64,000 nt of DNA from Cymbomonas tetramitiformis (Eukaryota; Chlorophyta; Pyramimonadophyceae; Pyramimonadales; Pyramimonadaceae). Shown piece by piece: positions 1-11,968 of the stretch. The first letter of the stretch is position 1, and each line of letters starts with the position of its first letter. Below the pieces are notes generated by a model that was not told the DNA's origin, did not search any database, and saw only the letters and a program-made list of their open reading frames with translations. The stretch is taken from positions 1-64,000 of the forward strand of contig LGRX02003779.1 in assembly GCA_001247695.2 (NCBI GenBank), in the 5' to 3' direction. The translations under genes and the position numbers were made by a program.

Positions 1-1340
1 GGTCAACACCCCACCACCACAGCCGGTCACCCGTCAACTACGAGGTTAACACGCCACCACCACAGCCGTTCAACAATCAACTACGAGATCAACGCGCACC
101 AATGCCGCATCCACTCAGCCATCAACTACGAGGCCAACACACCACCACACAACGGCCGTCCAACCATCAACTACGAGGTCAACACGCCCATAGCCGCATC
201 CGCTCGCCCATCAACTACGAGGTCAACAGCATACCACCGCTGCATCCACTAGCCATCGACTGCGAGGTGTCAACACGCCCACAGCCGCATCCGCTCAACC
301 ACTGACCAGGAGGTCAACACACCACCACCACAGCCGGTCACCCATCAACTACGAGGTCAACACGCCACCGCCACAGCCGTTCAACAATCAGCTACAAGGT
401 CAACGCGCACCACTGCCGCATCCACTCAGCCATCAACTACGAGGTCAACACACCACCACACCACAACCGTCCAACCATCAACTACGAGGTCAACACGCCC
501 ACAGCTGCATCCGCTCAGCCATCAACTACAAGGTCAACACACCACCACCACAGCCGGTCACCCATCAACTACGAGGTTAACACGCCACCACCGCAGCCGT
601 TCAACAATCAACTACAAGATCGACGCGCACCACTGCCGCATCCACTCAGCCATCAACTGCGAGGCCAACAAACCACCACACCACAACCGTCTAACCATCA
701 ACTACGAGGTCAACACGCACATAGCCGCATCCGCTCTGCCATCAACTACGAGATCAACGCGCGCCACGCTGCATCCACTCGCCCATCAACTACGAGGTCA
801 ACACGCCACCACCACAGGCGTTCAACAATCAACTACAAGATCAACGCGCACCATAGCCGCAGCCACTCAGCCACCGACCAGGAGGTCAACACCCCACCAC
901 CACAGCCGGTCACCCGTCAACTGCGAGGTTAACACGCCACCACCACAGCCGTTCTACAATCAACTACGAGATCAACGCGGACCAATACCGCATCCACTCA
1001 GCCATCAACTACAAGGCCAACACACCACCACACAACGGCCGTCCAACCATCAACTCCGAGGTCAACACGCCCATAGCCGCATCCGTTCAGCCATCAACTA
1101 CGAGGTCAACACGCCCACGGCCGCATCCGCTCAGCCATCAACTACGAAGTCAACACGCCACCACCACAGCCGTTCAAATCACCCACTACGAGGTCAATAC
1201 GCCAGCACCACAGCCATTCAACCATCGACTACGAGATCAACACACCCACAGCCGCATCCGCTCAGCCACTGACTACGATATATATCGATCAATTCGCCAC
1301 CATCACAGCCGTTCAACCATCAACTACGAAATCTACGCAC
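1..1340. repeat. Minisatellite array, about 45-bp unit
   Basis: Tandem copies of a unit containing ATCAACTACGAGGTCAACAC recur roughly every 45 bp from the first base. Units alternate between a CCACCACCACAGCC type and a CGCATCCGCTCAGCC type. A marker subunit with CAGCCGGTCACCC returns near 19, 331, 553 and 902, which suggests a loose higher-order arrangement of several units. The short ORF at 102-305 is a by-product of the repeat. The array is cut by the window edge. Confidence 0.93.
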
Positions 1341-1839
1341 CCGCAGCCGCAATCACACGTCAGCATCAACAACCACACACATATCGCCACGCCACAACCA
1401 CTTCTTGTCTCGCCAGCTGACGTCTCCCAATCCATACGCCATCAGCTGGGGGTATATTTCAAAAGAAACTTGCCCTCCAATGCCGCACCCACATCTCAAA
1501 CCCCAAATCCCTCACAGCACCCCACACTCACTGAGGGCACGATTGAGCACTCTTTGATGGCTGCTATGAATACGGTAGAGTTCTAGATATGTAGTTTGCT
1601 TTCATGTGTTATTAGAGAAGTAGTGGTAACATATCGATATATCGATATATCGATACATCGAATTTGGTACTTATTGATTGATACGTTTTCATAACTATTG
1701 TTATCGATCGATACCCAAACTTACCTATCGATATTGATCGATACCTATTTACACCTATTGTTATCGATTGATATAAACTTCTGTCTATCGAAAAACGATG
1801 ATGAGGCCTAAAACTTTCGATACCACTCCTTGCTGGTGA
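1341..1839. other. No gene seen; AT-rich ATCGAT-repeat tract
   Basis: No coding signal is visible. From about 1626 to 1790 the sequence is rich in overlapping ATCGAT and ATCGATATATCGAT words, making a self-complementary tract between the minisatellite and the retroelement remnant. It may be non-coding leader of the retroelement or an unrelated simple repeat. Confidence 0.5.
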
Positions 1840-1906
1840 CCTCTCGGGTCAAGGGGTGACAGACAGGTGACCCACTGTGCCTCCCCCTTACAGTGGGGGG
1901 GCAAGA
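1840..1906 (+). other. Shared retroelement leader motif with stem-loop
   Basis: CTCGGGTCAAGGGGTGA is followed by CCCACTGT, a C-rich loop and ACAGTGGG, an 8-bp stem. After it comes ATTGGGTTCCCCGTG. Almost the same block occurs at 17826-17905 just before a gag. The CTCGGGTC core occurs in reverse orientation in the LTRs at 48495 and 53641. It therefore looks like a conserved LTR or leader structure. Its function is unknown. Confidence 0.55.
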
Positions 1907-3323
1907 TTGGGTTCCCCGTGACCCACACCGTATTATATATACCTATACCAAGATAGTGGGATTAGGTACCGGGCACGGGGCAAAAATACTAGAGGGAATT
2001 CCACATGCTATCATGATGTGGGAATATTCTGGCAATTCTGGGAATATTATGGCAAAACTTGGATACGCTATCGACTCTAAAAATTACCCTGAAAATGAAG
2101 CGGGTGAAACCACATTAATCACCACCCTTCCCAGACAACTCTACATGTCGAGGAATGTTACCTCCGCAATACAAAAATACAACCTCAAGCACACAGGTTC
2201 CTTTCTGACTCCCTGCGGTGGAATGTTAAAAAACTGGCAAGAAAGTAAAGGCTTTTTCAGGCTGAACGGTAATAGACCCCCTGGATGGCTAACCGAAATC
2301 GAAAAGGAAATGCTTCAAAACCCTGTAGATTTGGACCCACAGGCCAGATATGTCAAGAAACAATATAGAGACAACATAGTACCCCCCGACACGGGTGAGT
2401 TTCATTGGAAAGGAAATGGTGACCGAAATTCCATCTCTCTTATTCACATTACCAATATTGACTTAGAGGCCATGTCAATACAATATACAGAATACAATAA
2501 CAATGCCATAAACCCTAATGTCTTTGTCAGAATCGAAGGAACCAACAGTTTTCAATACGACTTTGAATATAGCATCACCAATGACGGTTGCATCCTAATT
2601 CCAGCAGGTTCTATTTTCGAATATAATGACCATATGGACCCGCCCTCTTCTGTCCTTGCTAAAGTCAGTGATATTAACTCACACTATGATTACATCTCAG
2701 ACATACAGTATGAGACCATTATTGCCCGAATGAAAAACAAAACTGCGGAGGAAGAAAGTGAATATAGCTGCCCTAGCGACTCGGAAGAAGAATCCACCCC
2801 CAACGCCGAAAAGAGCAAACAAATGGAAGATTATGATATGGCAAGCGATGGTTCTCTATTTGCTGGCGAGAAAACAACATGCAGTGGTGCAACATATGCC
2901 ATAAAAAACTTTGACAACGGAATGCCACTTGTTCGGAAGATGAATATTCCCCCCTCAAGAACTTTCTCCGCACCGGGGCTTCTTATCAAGGAAGATATCC
3001 AAAACCCGAGTAGCACATCTGCTGAAATTGCGGGACTGCGATTTCTACTCACAGAACAAAAAGAGAAACTCCTCAAATCCATTGCTCCAATGGTACATGC
3101 CATTGACTCCATGGCAGCAATATCTGATGTAACAAAGGATGGCAGATCCATGAGTGCTCGGGACAAATTACGTGAAGCTAATCGCAGAGATGTCCAGGCT
3201 GTTCGCCTACTGTTAGAAGAACTTGGCTTTTACAGTGAAGGAGACCACAGTAAAATCATCCTTAAATGGATTAGGGGTCACAATAATGACAAAGTCCATG
3301 ACAGAGTGGACCGTACTGCTTAA
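1893..3323 (+). CDS. Retroelement polyprotein segment with RNase H domain
   Basis: An open frame of 476 codons. Residues 319-476 fit a retroelement RNase H. The acidic positions are visible as D319 in ASDGS, E378 in SAEIAGL, D405 in AIDSMAAI and D473 in the closing HDRVDRTA, preceded by the usual WIRGH strand. RNase H degrades the RNA strand of the RNA-DNA hybrid during reverse transcription. Residues 1-318 are not recognised and no YxDD reverse transcriptase motif is seen, so the element is 5'-truncated or the RT lies elsewhere. A TAA ends the frame exactly where RNase H proteins usually continue with a basic residue, and coding resumes in the same frame after it. The true start is unknown; the given start is simply the first available in the open frame. 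A LINE or a DIRS-type origin are both possible. Confidence 0.72.
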   Translation: MGGQDWVPRDPHRIIYTYTKIVGLGTGHGAKILEGIPHAIMMWEYSGNSGNIMAKLGYAIDSKNYPENEAGETTLITTLPRQLYMSRNVTSAIQKYNLKHTGSFLTPCGGMLKNWQESKGFFRLNGNRPPGWLTEIEKEMLQNPVDLDPQARYVKKQYRDNIVPPDTGEFHWKGNGDRNSISLIHITNIDLEAMSIQYTEYNNNAINPNVFVRIEGTNSFQYDFEYSITNDGCILIPAGSIFEYNDHMDPPSSVLAKVSDINSHYDYISDIQYETIIARMKNKTAEEESEYSCPSDSEEESTPNAEKSKQMEDYDMASDGSLFAGEKTTCSGATYAIKNFDNGMPLVRKMNIPPSRTFSAPGLLIKEDIQNPSSTSAEIAGLRFLLTEQKEKLLKSIAPMVHAIDSMAAISDVTKDGRSMSARDKLREANRRDVQAVRLLLEELGFYSEGDHSKIILKWIRGHNNDKVHDRVDRTA

Positions 3324-3884
3324 AGAGCCTCATTCAGAGGGGGCTGTCTAGACATCTCCCGCTACGACCCTGCCGAGGAACTACCCTTCTCGTTATTCTT
3401 TTTTGAGGTCCCTATCTTAGGCGATATCCGAAGTCACATCAGAAGAATTCAACGACTCTCACACTATCATAATTGGAGAACTCTACAGTCCCAAGGGAAG
3501 TACCTGAGAATGCTCAACGAGAATAACACCGCCCCCACTAAAGATATTTCCAAAATACCACCTAAAGCTTTCACCGCTTCTAGAAGCAGAGAACTCCTGG
3601 GTCTTCAAGCCTCTCCAACACGTTTATTTAAACTGGGGAAAATCGGGACTGAAAACTGCCCCTACTGTCAACAGAATACAAAATGCACCTTCGAACACAT
3701 CCAACTTGAATGCCCAGGACATGATAATAGTTTATATAGTCTTAGAACAACCCAAGATAGCGAATTAAGGAAAATCATCGCTGAAGAAATCTCAGAAAAG
3801 CCTAAACTACTAAACCCTGGAAAAGGTACCACATACATCAAAACACAGCCATCGAAACTTTTTCCACTTGCTGACCTAAGATAG
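3324..3884 (+). pseudogene. Zinc-binding tail of the same polyprotein
   Basis: This stretch reads on in the same frame as the RNase H segment, directly after its TAA, without another stop until TAG at 3882-3884. It contains RSRELLGLQASPTRLF and then a C-x2-C-x9-H-x4-C pattern (CPYC ... FEHIQLEC). That arrangement is typical of the zinc tail that follows RNase H or RT in non-LTR retrotransposons. Both stops could be point mutations in a once continuous polyprotein. Readthrough cannot be excluded but is less likely in such a decayed region. Confidence 0.62.
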
Positions 3885-3887
3885 GAA

Positions 3888-4832
3888 ATGAATGAGGAAT
3901 TATACTTACACGCTCTCCCGGAAGCTCGCATGTACCGTCCACCAAGTTCAAAAAAGAATACCATTGCTGTGACCGCTAAGCCCGAAGTGGACCATGTTAC
4001 GGGAACAATTAAATATCCCGAACTCCAATATGTCCAAAAGAAAGAGTTTTGGAAACTTTTGGCTTGGCACCGCCTTTCCAACAAAGCAGTCCCATGCTCA
4101 CTTGCGGATTACTCGAATAGGGCACATGATATTCATGAAGCACTCAATGCATGTAAGTTTGAATCGGGAGATCCTAAAAACTGCTACGCAATAAGAAGAA
4201 GCCTCTTAGATATTTTGGTGGATGACAAAAACCTTGACAAAAACGGCTGTGAACTTTTCTCCAACCCACTAAATGCCCACCCTAGAATTTACTCGAGAAG
4301 ATGCATACCCACCACAAGAATGAAAAAAGCCCTCAGGCCCTTCTGCCATCATGGGAAAATCGGCTTCGTTGATGGTCTTGCTTGGGATGCCTACGTGGAC
4401 CCGATAACAGGCATTGGCAGAATCGTTTACGGAAATCCCCCCTTTGATGGGAAGGATAAGGGCAAATCTTCGGCGGTTATGACTACCTTGGAAATGGGAC
4501 ATAAAGCGGCCAACACCGTCCCTGGATTTTCAGGAACATGGATTCTTCCGCTGTCTCCCAAAAACCAAAAAAGATGGTTTGATAAAGGCTTTAAACTTGT
4601 TTTCAGATTCCCGCATAACACTATTCCATTTATCCCACATGGTTATTGGACGGGTGATGACCCCTACGTTCTCCCAGGTGGCGGATGCTATAAGGATGAC
4701 TTTTCGGATGTCGTTATCATAGCTATAGACAGTGCACCCAATGATACTCAACCAGCCTTTGACTGGAGGCCTACACAGAACACGATTGCCAGATGGTCCT
4801 TCCTAAGTCCAGAGTCACGGAAAAGAGGCTAG
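3888..4832 (+). CDS. Dam-like adenine methyltransferase domain of retroelement
   Basis: 314 codons, in the same frame as the RNase H and zinc segments and separated only by the TAG at 3882-3884. The catalytic motif IV of N6-adenine methyltransferases is visible as NPPF at residues 183-186, preceded by GRIVYG. Downstream are WILPLSPKNQKRWF and DVVIIAID, matching the strand layout after NPPY in phage-type Dam enzymes (Pfam Dam family, PF05869). The domain would transfer a methyl group from SAM to adenine. In known DIRS retrotransposons a Dam-like domain follows RNase H, and the order here agrees, although the zinc tail between them looks LINE-like. The end overlaps the next frame by 40 bp, probably marking a frameshift. 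The activity is inferred only. Confidence 0.68.
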   Translation: MNEELYLHALPEARMYRPPSSKKNTIAVTAKPEVDHVTGTIKYPELQYVQKKEFWKLLAWHRLSNKAVPCSLADYSNRAHDIHEALNACKFESGDPKNCYAIRRSLLDILVDDKNLDKNGCELFSNPLNAHPRIYSRRCIPTTRMKKALRPFCHHGKIGFVDGLAWDAYVDPITGIGRIVYGNPPFDGKDKGKSSAVMTTLEMGHKAANTVPGFSGTWILPLSPKNQKRWFDKGFKLVFRFPHNTIPFIPHGYWTGDDPYVLPGGGCYKDDFSDVVIIAIDSAPNDTQPAFDWRPTQNTIARWSFLSPESRKRG

Positions 4833-5305
4833 AATACACAGGAGTCAGCCCTGATATTTGGAATGAAGTTCTGAACGAAAGCGACAAAGTACTTCCTTCT
4901 TCGCTGTGCCCATGGCCCACTCAAGACCCTCCCTATCATCAAAATGATGCTGAGCATTATTATGGTGGTCACCATGACACGACAATCACCAATGCAAATT
5001 CCAAGCCCTTCATAAGCACCGTGAAATGGCCCAAAGTACTTACACTTATGGGGTACCTCCCTCCCCTTTTTGGTACTGTCCTCAACACGATGGGTGTTCC
5101 CCGTGGCAAGATTAAACCTCTCCTTAAAAAACTTTCAAGAATCTGTAGGCAACACACCAAAAATAGGCGAGACGTGTTTCTGTTAAACACCACCACCACC
5201 CTGAACACTGACCCGCATACAGTTGACATCTCGAGCAGTGAGACCATGACAGAAACAGAAGTTGTGCAGCAATCAAACGACTTTCTTCAAACCCTCCTGC
5301 AATAA
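4793..5305 (+). pseudogene. C-terminal continuation of the methyltransferase ORF
   Basis: A +1-frame ORF overlapping the end of the methyltransferase frame. Its codons look coding (for example EYTGVSPDIWNEVLNES and WPKVLTLMGYLPPLFG), with no recognisable domain. It probably represents the original C-terminus of the element's polyprotein after a one-base frameshift near 4800. It ends at TAA 5303-5305, after which coding signal stops. Confidence 0.5.
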
Positions 5306-5337
5306 TTTTCAAAAGTCTTGCAATATAAGATGATTCT

Positions 5338-5470
5338 CTGTCCCCTAGGGAGCCCCCCTCCCCTCCCCCACCACCCCCTCTCCCGCCCACCCCGACCCCC
5401 TTCCTCAACGTCTCCAAATACCCCCTTAATTCTTCGACTTCCCTCCCCACCGCTCAGATTCAGCCACCCC
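5338..5470. repeat. Pyrimidine-rich tract
   Basis: The plus strand is almost pure C and T here, with CCCCTCCC-type runs. It lies just after the retroelement coding end. It could form part of the element's 3' UTR or be a simple low-complexity tract. ORFs on either strand here (proline-rich or glycine-rich) are composition artefacts. Confidence 0.6.
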
Positions 5471-5672
5471 TCCACTCACCCGGCCATGGCTGCTTCTCCA
5501 TCTTCTAGAGTTTTTTGCTTAGCACCTAGCTTTTTCTCTAGATGTCACCCTGCTGAAAAGTGGGTTGAGCCCCTTTGTGGGCGCGCTATAGCAGAGGGAG
5601 TAGCCCTTGGTGTTTTCACTAGCCTGCTTTGCAGGGATACCGCACTCAGGACTTTGTCCCCTTTGCTAGCGT

Positions 5673-5701
5673 AAATGTTTTATTATTATTATTATTATTA
5701 A
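5673..5701. repeat. (ATT)n microsatellite
   Basis: About eight TTA/ATT units in a row. It could mark the 3' terminus of the preceding retroelement, since non-LTR elements often end in a simple repeat, but no target duplication was identified. Confidence 0.8.
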
Positions 5702-8700
5702 TATTCTTTCATGAAGAAAATATAGTCAAATCCCTTTAAGGAATTGACGGATTTTTTGAAACAGAATATTCCTTTTTTCAAGATTTTCGTCTGCGGCGCG
5801 GGCATTTTTTTAGATCGCCGGTGGCCATCTGCCGATGGCCGGTAGCTAATAACGCTACCCGAGAACAGCACTGTTCGCTCGTTAAAAAGAAAACTTTCCA
5901 TACCGATAGTAAGCTTTCTTGGCGTTAACAGTACCGTAGGGCTAGCTTTCTTGTGTGTAGAAATGCACTGTTCAAGTTTATAATGTTCACCTCCAGCCTT
6001 ACGTCAGCTTGCAGCTTCGCGTCGTATGCGGTGGACAAAAGAGTGAGACTCGTCGATTATATAGAGCGAACACGTGTCGTCTGGAATATTTAGATTTCCC
6101 AAAAGAGGGGATCCACTTGTCTTCAAAAGCTTGGTCGAAATCTTCGTAAAAGTTCAGCCACAGCTGCTCAGTGGAAGCCTCTGATCTGGAGGCGTAGAGT
6201 GCTGCATCAATGGTTGCCGCATGTCGCTTTTGCGGGGCTCGCCAAAAGCCTGGCGCCACACTGCGTTTCTGCAACGAACACCAACTTCGTTTGCCAGTGT
6301 CGCACACACAGACTTGTAAGCAAGTCCTATCAGAAAAGCTTTGTGCAAGATGTCATCTCGCCACGTCGAACACCGTCGATGAGACGGGGAAGGCGGCAAC
6401 ACATCCGTTGACACGCCAGTGCGAAATGTTTGCTCAGAAAAGCATAAGGATAACTGAAACAAGGCGAGCTGAAAGCAGCAAACTCAGGGCTCGACAGGTG
6501 TGAGAACATCGGCGCGGAATTCCTCTGACCTGTTTGTAGGATTTGGAATATCCGATCAAAATAGCAGACCGTTGTGCGCAATTTCAAAAAGGCAGTCGAT
6601 GGTTTGCGGTAATAATACTGACTACCACGTAGGAGGTATCCATTCACTGCCAGCCTTCTGTTCTTGGAGACTGGTCAACTAAAGGTGTGCCACGCTTTGA
6701 GTACTTGGGGTTTGCGCTGATATGGGTTTGACACAGGATGAAGTGAGCGTCTTTACGTTATCTTTAAAAGGATACAAGCAACTCGATATCGACGCCGCTC
6801 TGAGGACAAGGTCAAGCGCCCGCCAAGTGACATACCGTCCCTCAGGAATACGGTTACTTGATCTCCTTGGATACAGCGCTGTCGCTGCTCAAGTTTGGTC
6901 CCACTTGCAAATGCTATCGCAATATTGTGCAGCATAACTTAACACGGCTAACAGGCCGTTCCGTATATATTTTGTCGAATAATTTGGAATAATGAGTCTG
7001 AAAGTACAACGAGACGGGCCGTAAAGAACAGAAGGTATACCAAGCAGTGAGCCAGCATTTGCATCGTCCGTAGGCAGCGCTTGGACTTGGCTTGAGGACG
7101 TTTTAGAGACGCTTCCTGCTGTTCTCACTCCGGTGCATGCGTGGAACCTCCGTGCCCACAAACATGTGCGCGATGGACAGGGAGACTCGTCTTTGTACAT
7201 TCAATTGTTCGTTTAGGCGGGTTCATGCTCGCCTGAGAGTATGCCTCTCCCCACTTGTATACTCAGCGCGGCAGTGCATATTCTTGGATTTCGCAGGGAG
7301 ACGTACCTTGACGGCGTTGCGGAGTTGAGCGCAGTGTTGCAAGCTTGTTACCGCCAGTCCGGAAAACCTGTTCAGCACCTCATGTTCGAGCACACCTGTG
7401 CTGCGCTCGGTGATATTGAAAGGTAACCAACTGGATGGCCCTGTTCCGCCTGGGAAGATATAGCGGCTTCGGAAGTGCGCAGTCCTCGCGCCTCAGCTTT
7501 CGCAGCTACTGATCTGACACGACTTACAGGGTACAAGGGATGCGGAGAAGCATGGTGCAAAACTTCGTCGAGATTATATGTCGCTCGCGTCAGTACATCC
7601 GAGCAGGCTTTACCTAGCCTCAAGGCGTGCATTAGATAAAGTTTCCGCCGGGAGTCAACTTACTTGCCGCCAAAAGGAGCTCCAAAAATGAAGAATCGAG
7701 TTTTCTCCATATCACTCGGTTCGCGTTGCATAGCAGACAACGGAAGAGGAGGAAAGAGGCGGGAGCTGAGCTGGCACGACAGGTTAGGCGAGCCGAGCTG
7801 CAGGCAAGCAGTGGCTGAGCTGTCCAGAACCGCACAGGACGTACTGCCGCAGGTGCCCGCGCCGCCACATGACCTGTCATGTCCTTGTCATCCTCAGACT
7901 GACCTTCAGTTCTCGTGGTTTGCATTGGTTTACCACGTGTTATGCCAGTACGTCCTAGTCGAACACGGGCGAGCTGGCAGAGAGAAAGGGATCAACGAGT
8001 CACAGCTGAGTAAGGGAGGCGCGCCGTGCTGCAGGCGAAGCGGCGCTCGGTCAGTTCCTGTCACAAGGCGGCCGCCCTATCCTTACACCGAAGAGACAAG
8101 CGACTTGAGGAAAAAGGTAAACAGATGCGGCATTCGCCTATTTTGAGGAAATATCCGGTTTCAGCTCTTCGAGTGGAGGAAAAAACTATAGACTGCCAAG
8201 TGCTGCCTTCCACGCACAGTACAGGTCAGAATGATTATGGGCCACCCACATGAGACAGGTCATATGAGACAGGTCATCGCGACGTGCAGGCCACACTTAC
8301 CATAATGGTTAGGAAGTGCTGCAGCCCGTGTACACGACACGTCAGCAAGTGCTGTGGCCTATGCATATGATGAGACAGGTTAGCCGGCCGAGCAGGCCAC
8401 GCACATCACGCATATCACACATATGAGTGCGTGGCGCGTGTGACGCACATTGCCGGTCAGCAAGCTGTGCAGAGGCCGTGCAAATGACAGACTGGCAGAC
8501 GGTACCGGCCGTGCATGTCACAGCTCGGTGTTGTGCAGGCCATATAGATGGCACGCCACGTGGCACCGGGCATGTACATGAGGTTCACTCGAGCATTATT
8601 GTAGGCTACACATATTTATACAACCTTTTATTGCTCGCTACATACAGTGGACACTTGGAACAAGCCTGCATTCCGTTTGAGACGCAGCCAACGAGCGATG

Positions 8701-9038
8701 TACGCCTTTTTTGAACGGTGGGCACTGATGAAGAGGTGGGCAATCTTTGTATGGAGGTAAACTCAGAGCAGCGCCAAGTGGATCAAGAGACTGCAGGTAC
8801 GAGGTGGCTGGAAGTTTCTGGTGTCGCTCGGCCACGGGACGCGTGCCTAACACTGATGCTCGTTCCTCCAGAACCCGTGAGGTCGCGGCAGCATGCAACG
8901 CCACTTGGTTGTCACTTGTCCAGTCTAGTGAACGCATGCAAGCTGTGGTCCACGCGCTCGAGGCTGCCTTCTACTCAGCCTGTTGTGGGCTGTGGTTACT
9001 AGGTTCCGCGCTCACGCTCGACACTCTCGAGCTCGTCC
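5702..9038. other. No recognisable gene
   Basis: Several ORFs of 60-175 codons exist on both strands, but none shows a domain, consistent codon use or a counterpart elsewhere in the window. TGAGACAGGT-type words recur near 8250-8380. I see no promoter, RNA gene or transposon end here. Confidence 0.5.
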
Positions 9039-9160
9039 TCTGCCACCTGGAAGCTCCCCACTTAGCCCGCTGCGCCTGCGTTTCTCGGTGCGCGGGAGCC
9101 CTGCCGCCTCTGCCATCTGGAAGCTCCCCACTTAGCCCGCTGCGCCTGCGTTTCTCGTCT
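9039..9160. repeat. Direct duplication, 70-bp spacing
   Basis: A block of about 50 bp containing TGGAAGCTCCCCACTTAGCC and GCGCCTGCGTTTCTCG occurs twice in a row, separated by a GC-rich spacer. The copies differ at one base near their start. Confidence 0.85.
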
Positions 9161-9246
9161 GTCATGGGCCTAGCTTGCACCAATCAGATTTGCAGTCAGA
9201 TTGTGATCGTCTCCAGCTCATTCTTTTTCAAGCTCGGGCTAAACGG

Positions 9247-9522
9247 CTTCACAGTGAACAGCGGTGCTGACTAGGCGGGTCCTCCAAGCGGTTTCACCAT
9301 CTTCACAGTGAACAGCGCTGCTGACTAGGCGGGTCCTCCAAGCGGTTTCACCATCTTCACAGTGAACAGCGCTGCTGACTATGCGGGTCCTCCAAGCGGT
9401 TTCACCATCTTCACAGTGAACAGCGCTGCTGACTAGGCGGGTCCTCCAAGCGGTTTCACCATCTTCACAGTGAACAGCGCTGCTGACTATGCGGGTCCTC
9501 CAAGCGGTTTCACCATCTTCGT
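9247..9522. repeat. 54-bp minisatellite, about 5 copies
   Basis: Units containing TTCACAGTGAACAGCGCTGC and GCGGGTCCTCCAAGCGG repeat with a measured 54-bp spacing. Copies alternate between GACTAGGCGGG and GACTATGCGGG, which suggests duplication of two-unit blocks. Confidence 0.92.
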
Positions 9523-9649
9523 GGAGTGCTTGTGTGTGAGCGCGTGCTCTCGAAGGCGGCGTGACAAAAGTTGGTTGGAACCACAGATCGCGGTTCTTCA
9601 GCTTGTGTCTTCATGCTCGTGAAGTGAGCACGACTTGTCCAACGATGGG

Positions 9650-10026
9650 ACGATGCGTGACGCCCGCGCATTATGTCCGCGCATTATGCGATGCGTGACG
9701 CCCGCGCATTATGTCCGCGCATTATGCGATGCGTGACGCCCGCGCATTATGTCCGCGCATTATGCGGTGCGTGACGCCCGCGCATTATGTCCGCGCATTA
9801 TGCGGTGCGTGACGCCCGCGCATTATGTCCGCGCAATATGCGATGCGTGACGCCCGCGCATTGTGTCCGCGCATTATGCGATGCGTGACGCCCGCGCATT
9901 ATGTCCGCGCATTATGCGATGCGTGACGCCCGCGCATTGTGTCCGCGCATTATGCGATGCGTGACGCCCGCGCATTATGCGATGCGTGACGCCCGCGCAT
10001 TATGCGGTACGTGACGCCCGCGCTTT
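9650..10026. repeat. 38-bp minisatellite
   Basis: The unit is GCGTGACGCCCGCGCATTAT plus TGTCCGCGCATTATGCGA-type sequence, repeated about ten times with single-base variants (GCGATG or GCGGTG, ATTATG or ATTGTG). The last units lose the second half. It is GC- and CpG-rich and partly self-complementary. Confidence 0.92.
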
Positions 10027-10452
10027 ATTCATTGTGTGATGTGTGCCACCCGCACATTTGAGGGCCTCCGAATCGCATCCGGCGGTGGAGGATGGGTGTT
10101 GGATTTGCCAGGCAATGGCTCCAAGCAAGCCGGCATGAGGATATTTGGCGCCGACAGTACTGCAACACGTTCGGCTCCAAGATGGCGCGGTGGGTTGCGT
10201 GTGCGAGTACTGAGGCAGAGCTGGAGGCGCCCACTGCCAGGCCCGGAGGTGCAAGTTCCGAGGGTGCCCAGCTCGCTGAGCCCCGTGAAGAAGCGCGGGG
10301 CGCGGCGGGCACCGGCAGCGGGGCAAGACCTGAGAGTCATCGCGAGGAACCTTTGCTCCGCCGATCTGACGCGGATGGTACAGACATGGACGCACTGAAA
10401 GGCCTCACATGGTACAGCGCATTTCTGCTTGCACGCCGCAGTAAGTCCTCAA

Positions 10453-10483
<31 letters not shown>

Positions 10484-11968
10484 CCTCAGGGGGCTGCAGC
10501 AAGTGCCCGTTCAAATAGAAATGTGAGATATGGCGGGCGCGATTGTCTCGGGGCGATTGCGATGCCACGTGTGAGTGAGGAGATGCGTACTGGAAAGGGT
10601 CAGTAGAACCAGTTCAGAGGCGAAAGTGGTATCTAGGGGGGCACCACAAGGTTGTATTTGAGGGAGGGAGTAAAGTCTTTGTACATCTGCCTAGGTGAGA
10701 ACATGCCAGTGTCGAGATCCAGGGTCCCCCTTTCTCTTCCACCATTACCCTTGATCCAAGCGAGAGCTCCTGATTGGGCAGGTGGTTGCGCTTGTATGGC
10801 AAGATTCGCCCGCCTTAAGTGAGGACCGCCTGTTCTCTCCTGATAAATGCCGCCTCGTGAATATAGCTCCAGGTTCCACCTGGAATGTCTCAAACAGTTC
10901 GCAAAAGTGCTTCTTGGAATCGAACGGTCGTACGTGCGCTCAGGGCTTGGTGACCTGTTTCTCATATTAGCATGCCAATAATCTAACCGAAGGCCCCCCA
11001 TATTTCCTCAGTGCTGTGTATCTGACTCTCAGTGCATATTGGTTTGGACGTGTAGTGTGAGGGGGGGGGGTCCCCGCACACACAGGGGATCCCCTTCGCG
11101 TGCCAACGCGGAATCGTGCCCTTTGCCGAAAATGTGGTACCTTGATCTGGAGGACGTTGCCCAATCTAACGCGCCATCTTTGCTCCCACGGCGAGGCGTT
11201 CGTTGAGGGCTTTCCGGAAATGGCACGGTGGGGCCGCGTCATTCCCCTCTCGGCGATTCAGGTATCGATTTGTCTAAAGTGGAGCCCAAGGGAGTCTTAT
11301 AGTTTCATCAATGCATATTTATTTTGGGCATGTATAAATGTATATGCCCAAGTATATATTGGACTTCCAAATATAAATATAAATATATATTGGCCATTCC
11401 CCTCCTGACGAGTGCACAAGTAGGAGTCCGGGCAGGTGCAGGACTCGGCTCTTGCCGTTTTGCCTCTGCAAAAGAAGTCGGCAGGATTCCCCCCGGTAAA
11501 ATTCTTTTGCGGTGGATCATCATCTCCGAGGTCGGCTCTCATATTTAGATTCATTGGGCAATGGTCGACCTCGAAGTGAGGAAGCCGACACTGGCAGCAC
11601 AGACCCAAGTGGAACGGAAGGCTTGACCGTTGACAATGACTCGCCCACCCGGCCGTTCTCCGAAGAGGGCAGCTGGACAAGCTGAGGGGCGAGTGTATCT
11701 GCTAGTCAAACGGGAGGAGAATCCGCAAGTGTTTCACACAGCCCGCGCAACGACATCTCGCGCCTGGGAGAGCAGGGCTGAACCTACAGAAGGAGGCGAG
11801 AGGGGTCTGGCCGGACGAGCTGCTGCACGTGTGCACGCAGCACGCACCTCGAGCGCGAGGCGGCGTACAAGACCACGCGAGCCTGCCAGCAGGAGCACAT
11901 GGATGAGTTGATATGTCTTTGCTGCACCCACCAGGCCGTGGTGGCAGTGCTCCCGCACCTCACCTGCC
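10027..11968. other. No recognisable gene; short microsatellites
   Basis: Overlapping GC-rich ORFs at 10000-10530 on both strands look like shadows of composition rather than genes. A (CT)n(CA)n microsatellite lies at about 10456-10485 and an AT-rich ATAAATAT tract at about 11370-11392. Nothing else is recognised. Confidence 0.5.

Noticed and set aside
1..1340. CRISPR array
   Set aside because: Repeats are contiguous without unique spacers and the window is clearly eukaryotic.
5990..7640. Minus-strand ORFs of about 100 codons
   Set aside because: No domain, no consistent frame and no relatives in the window.
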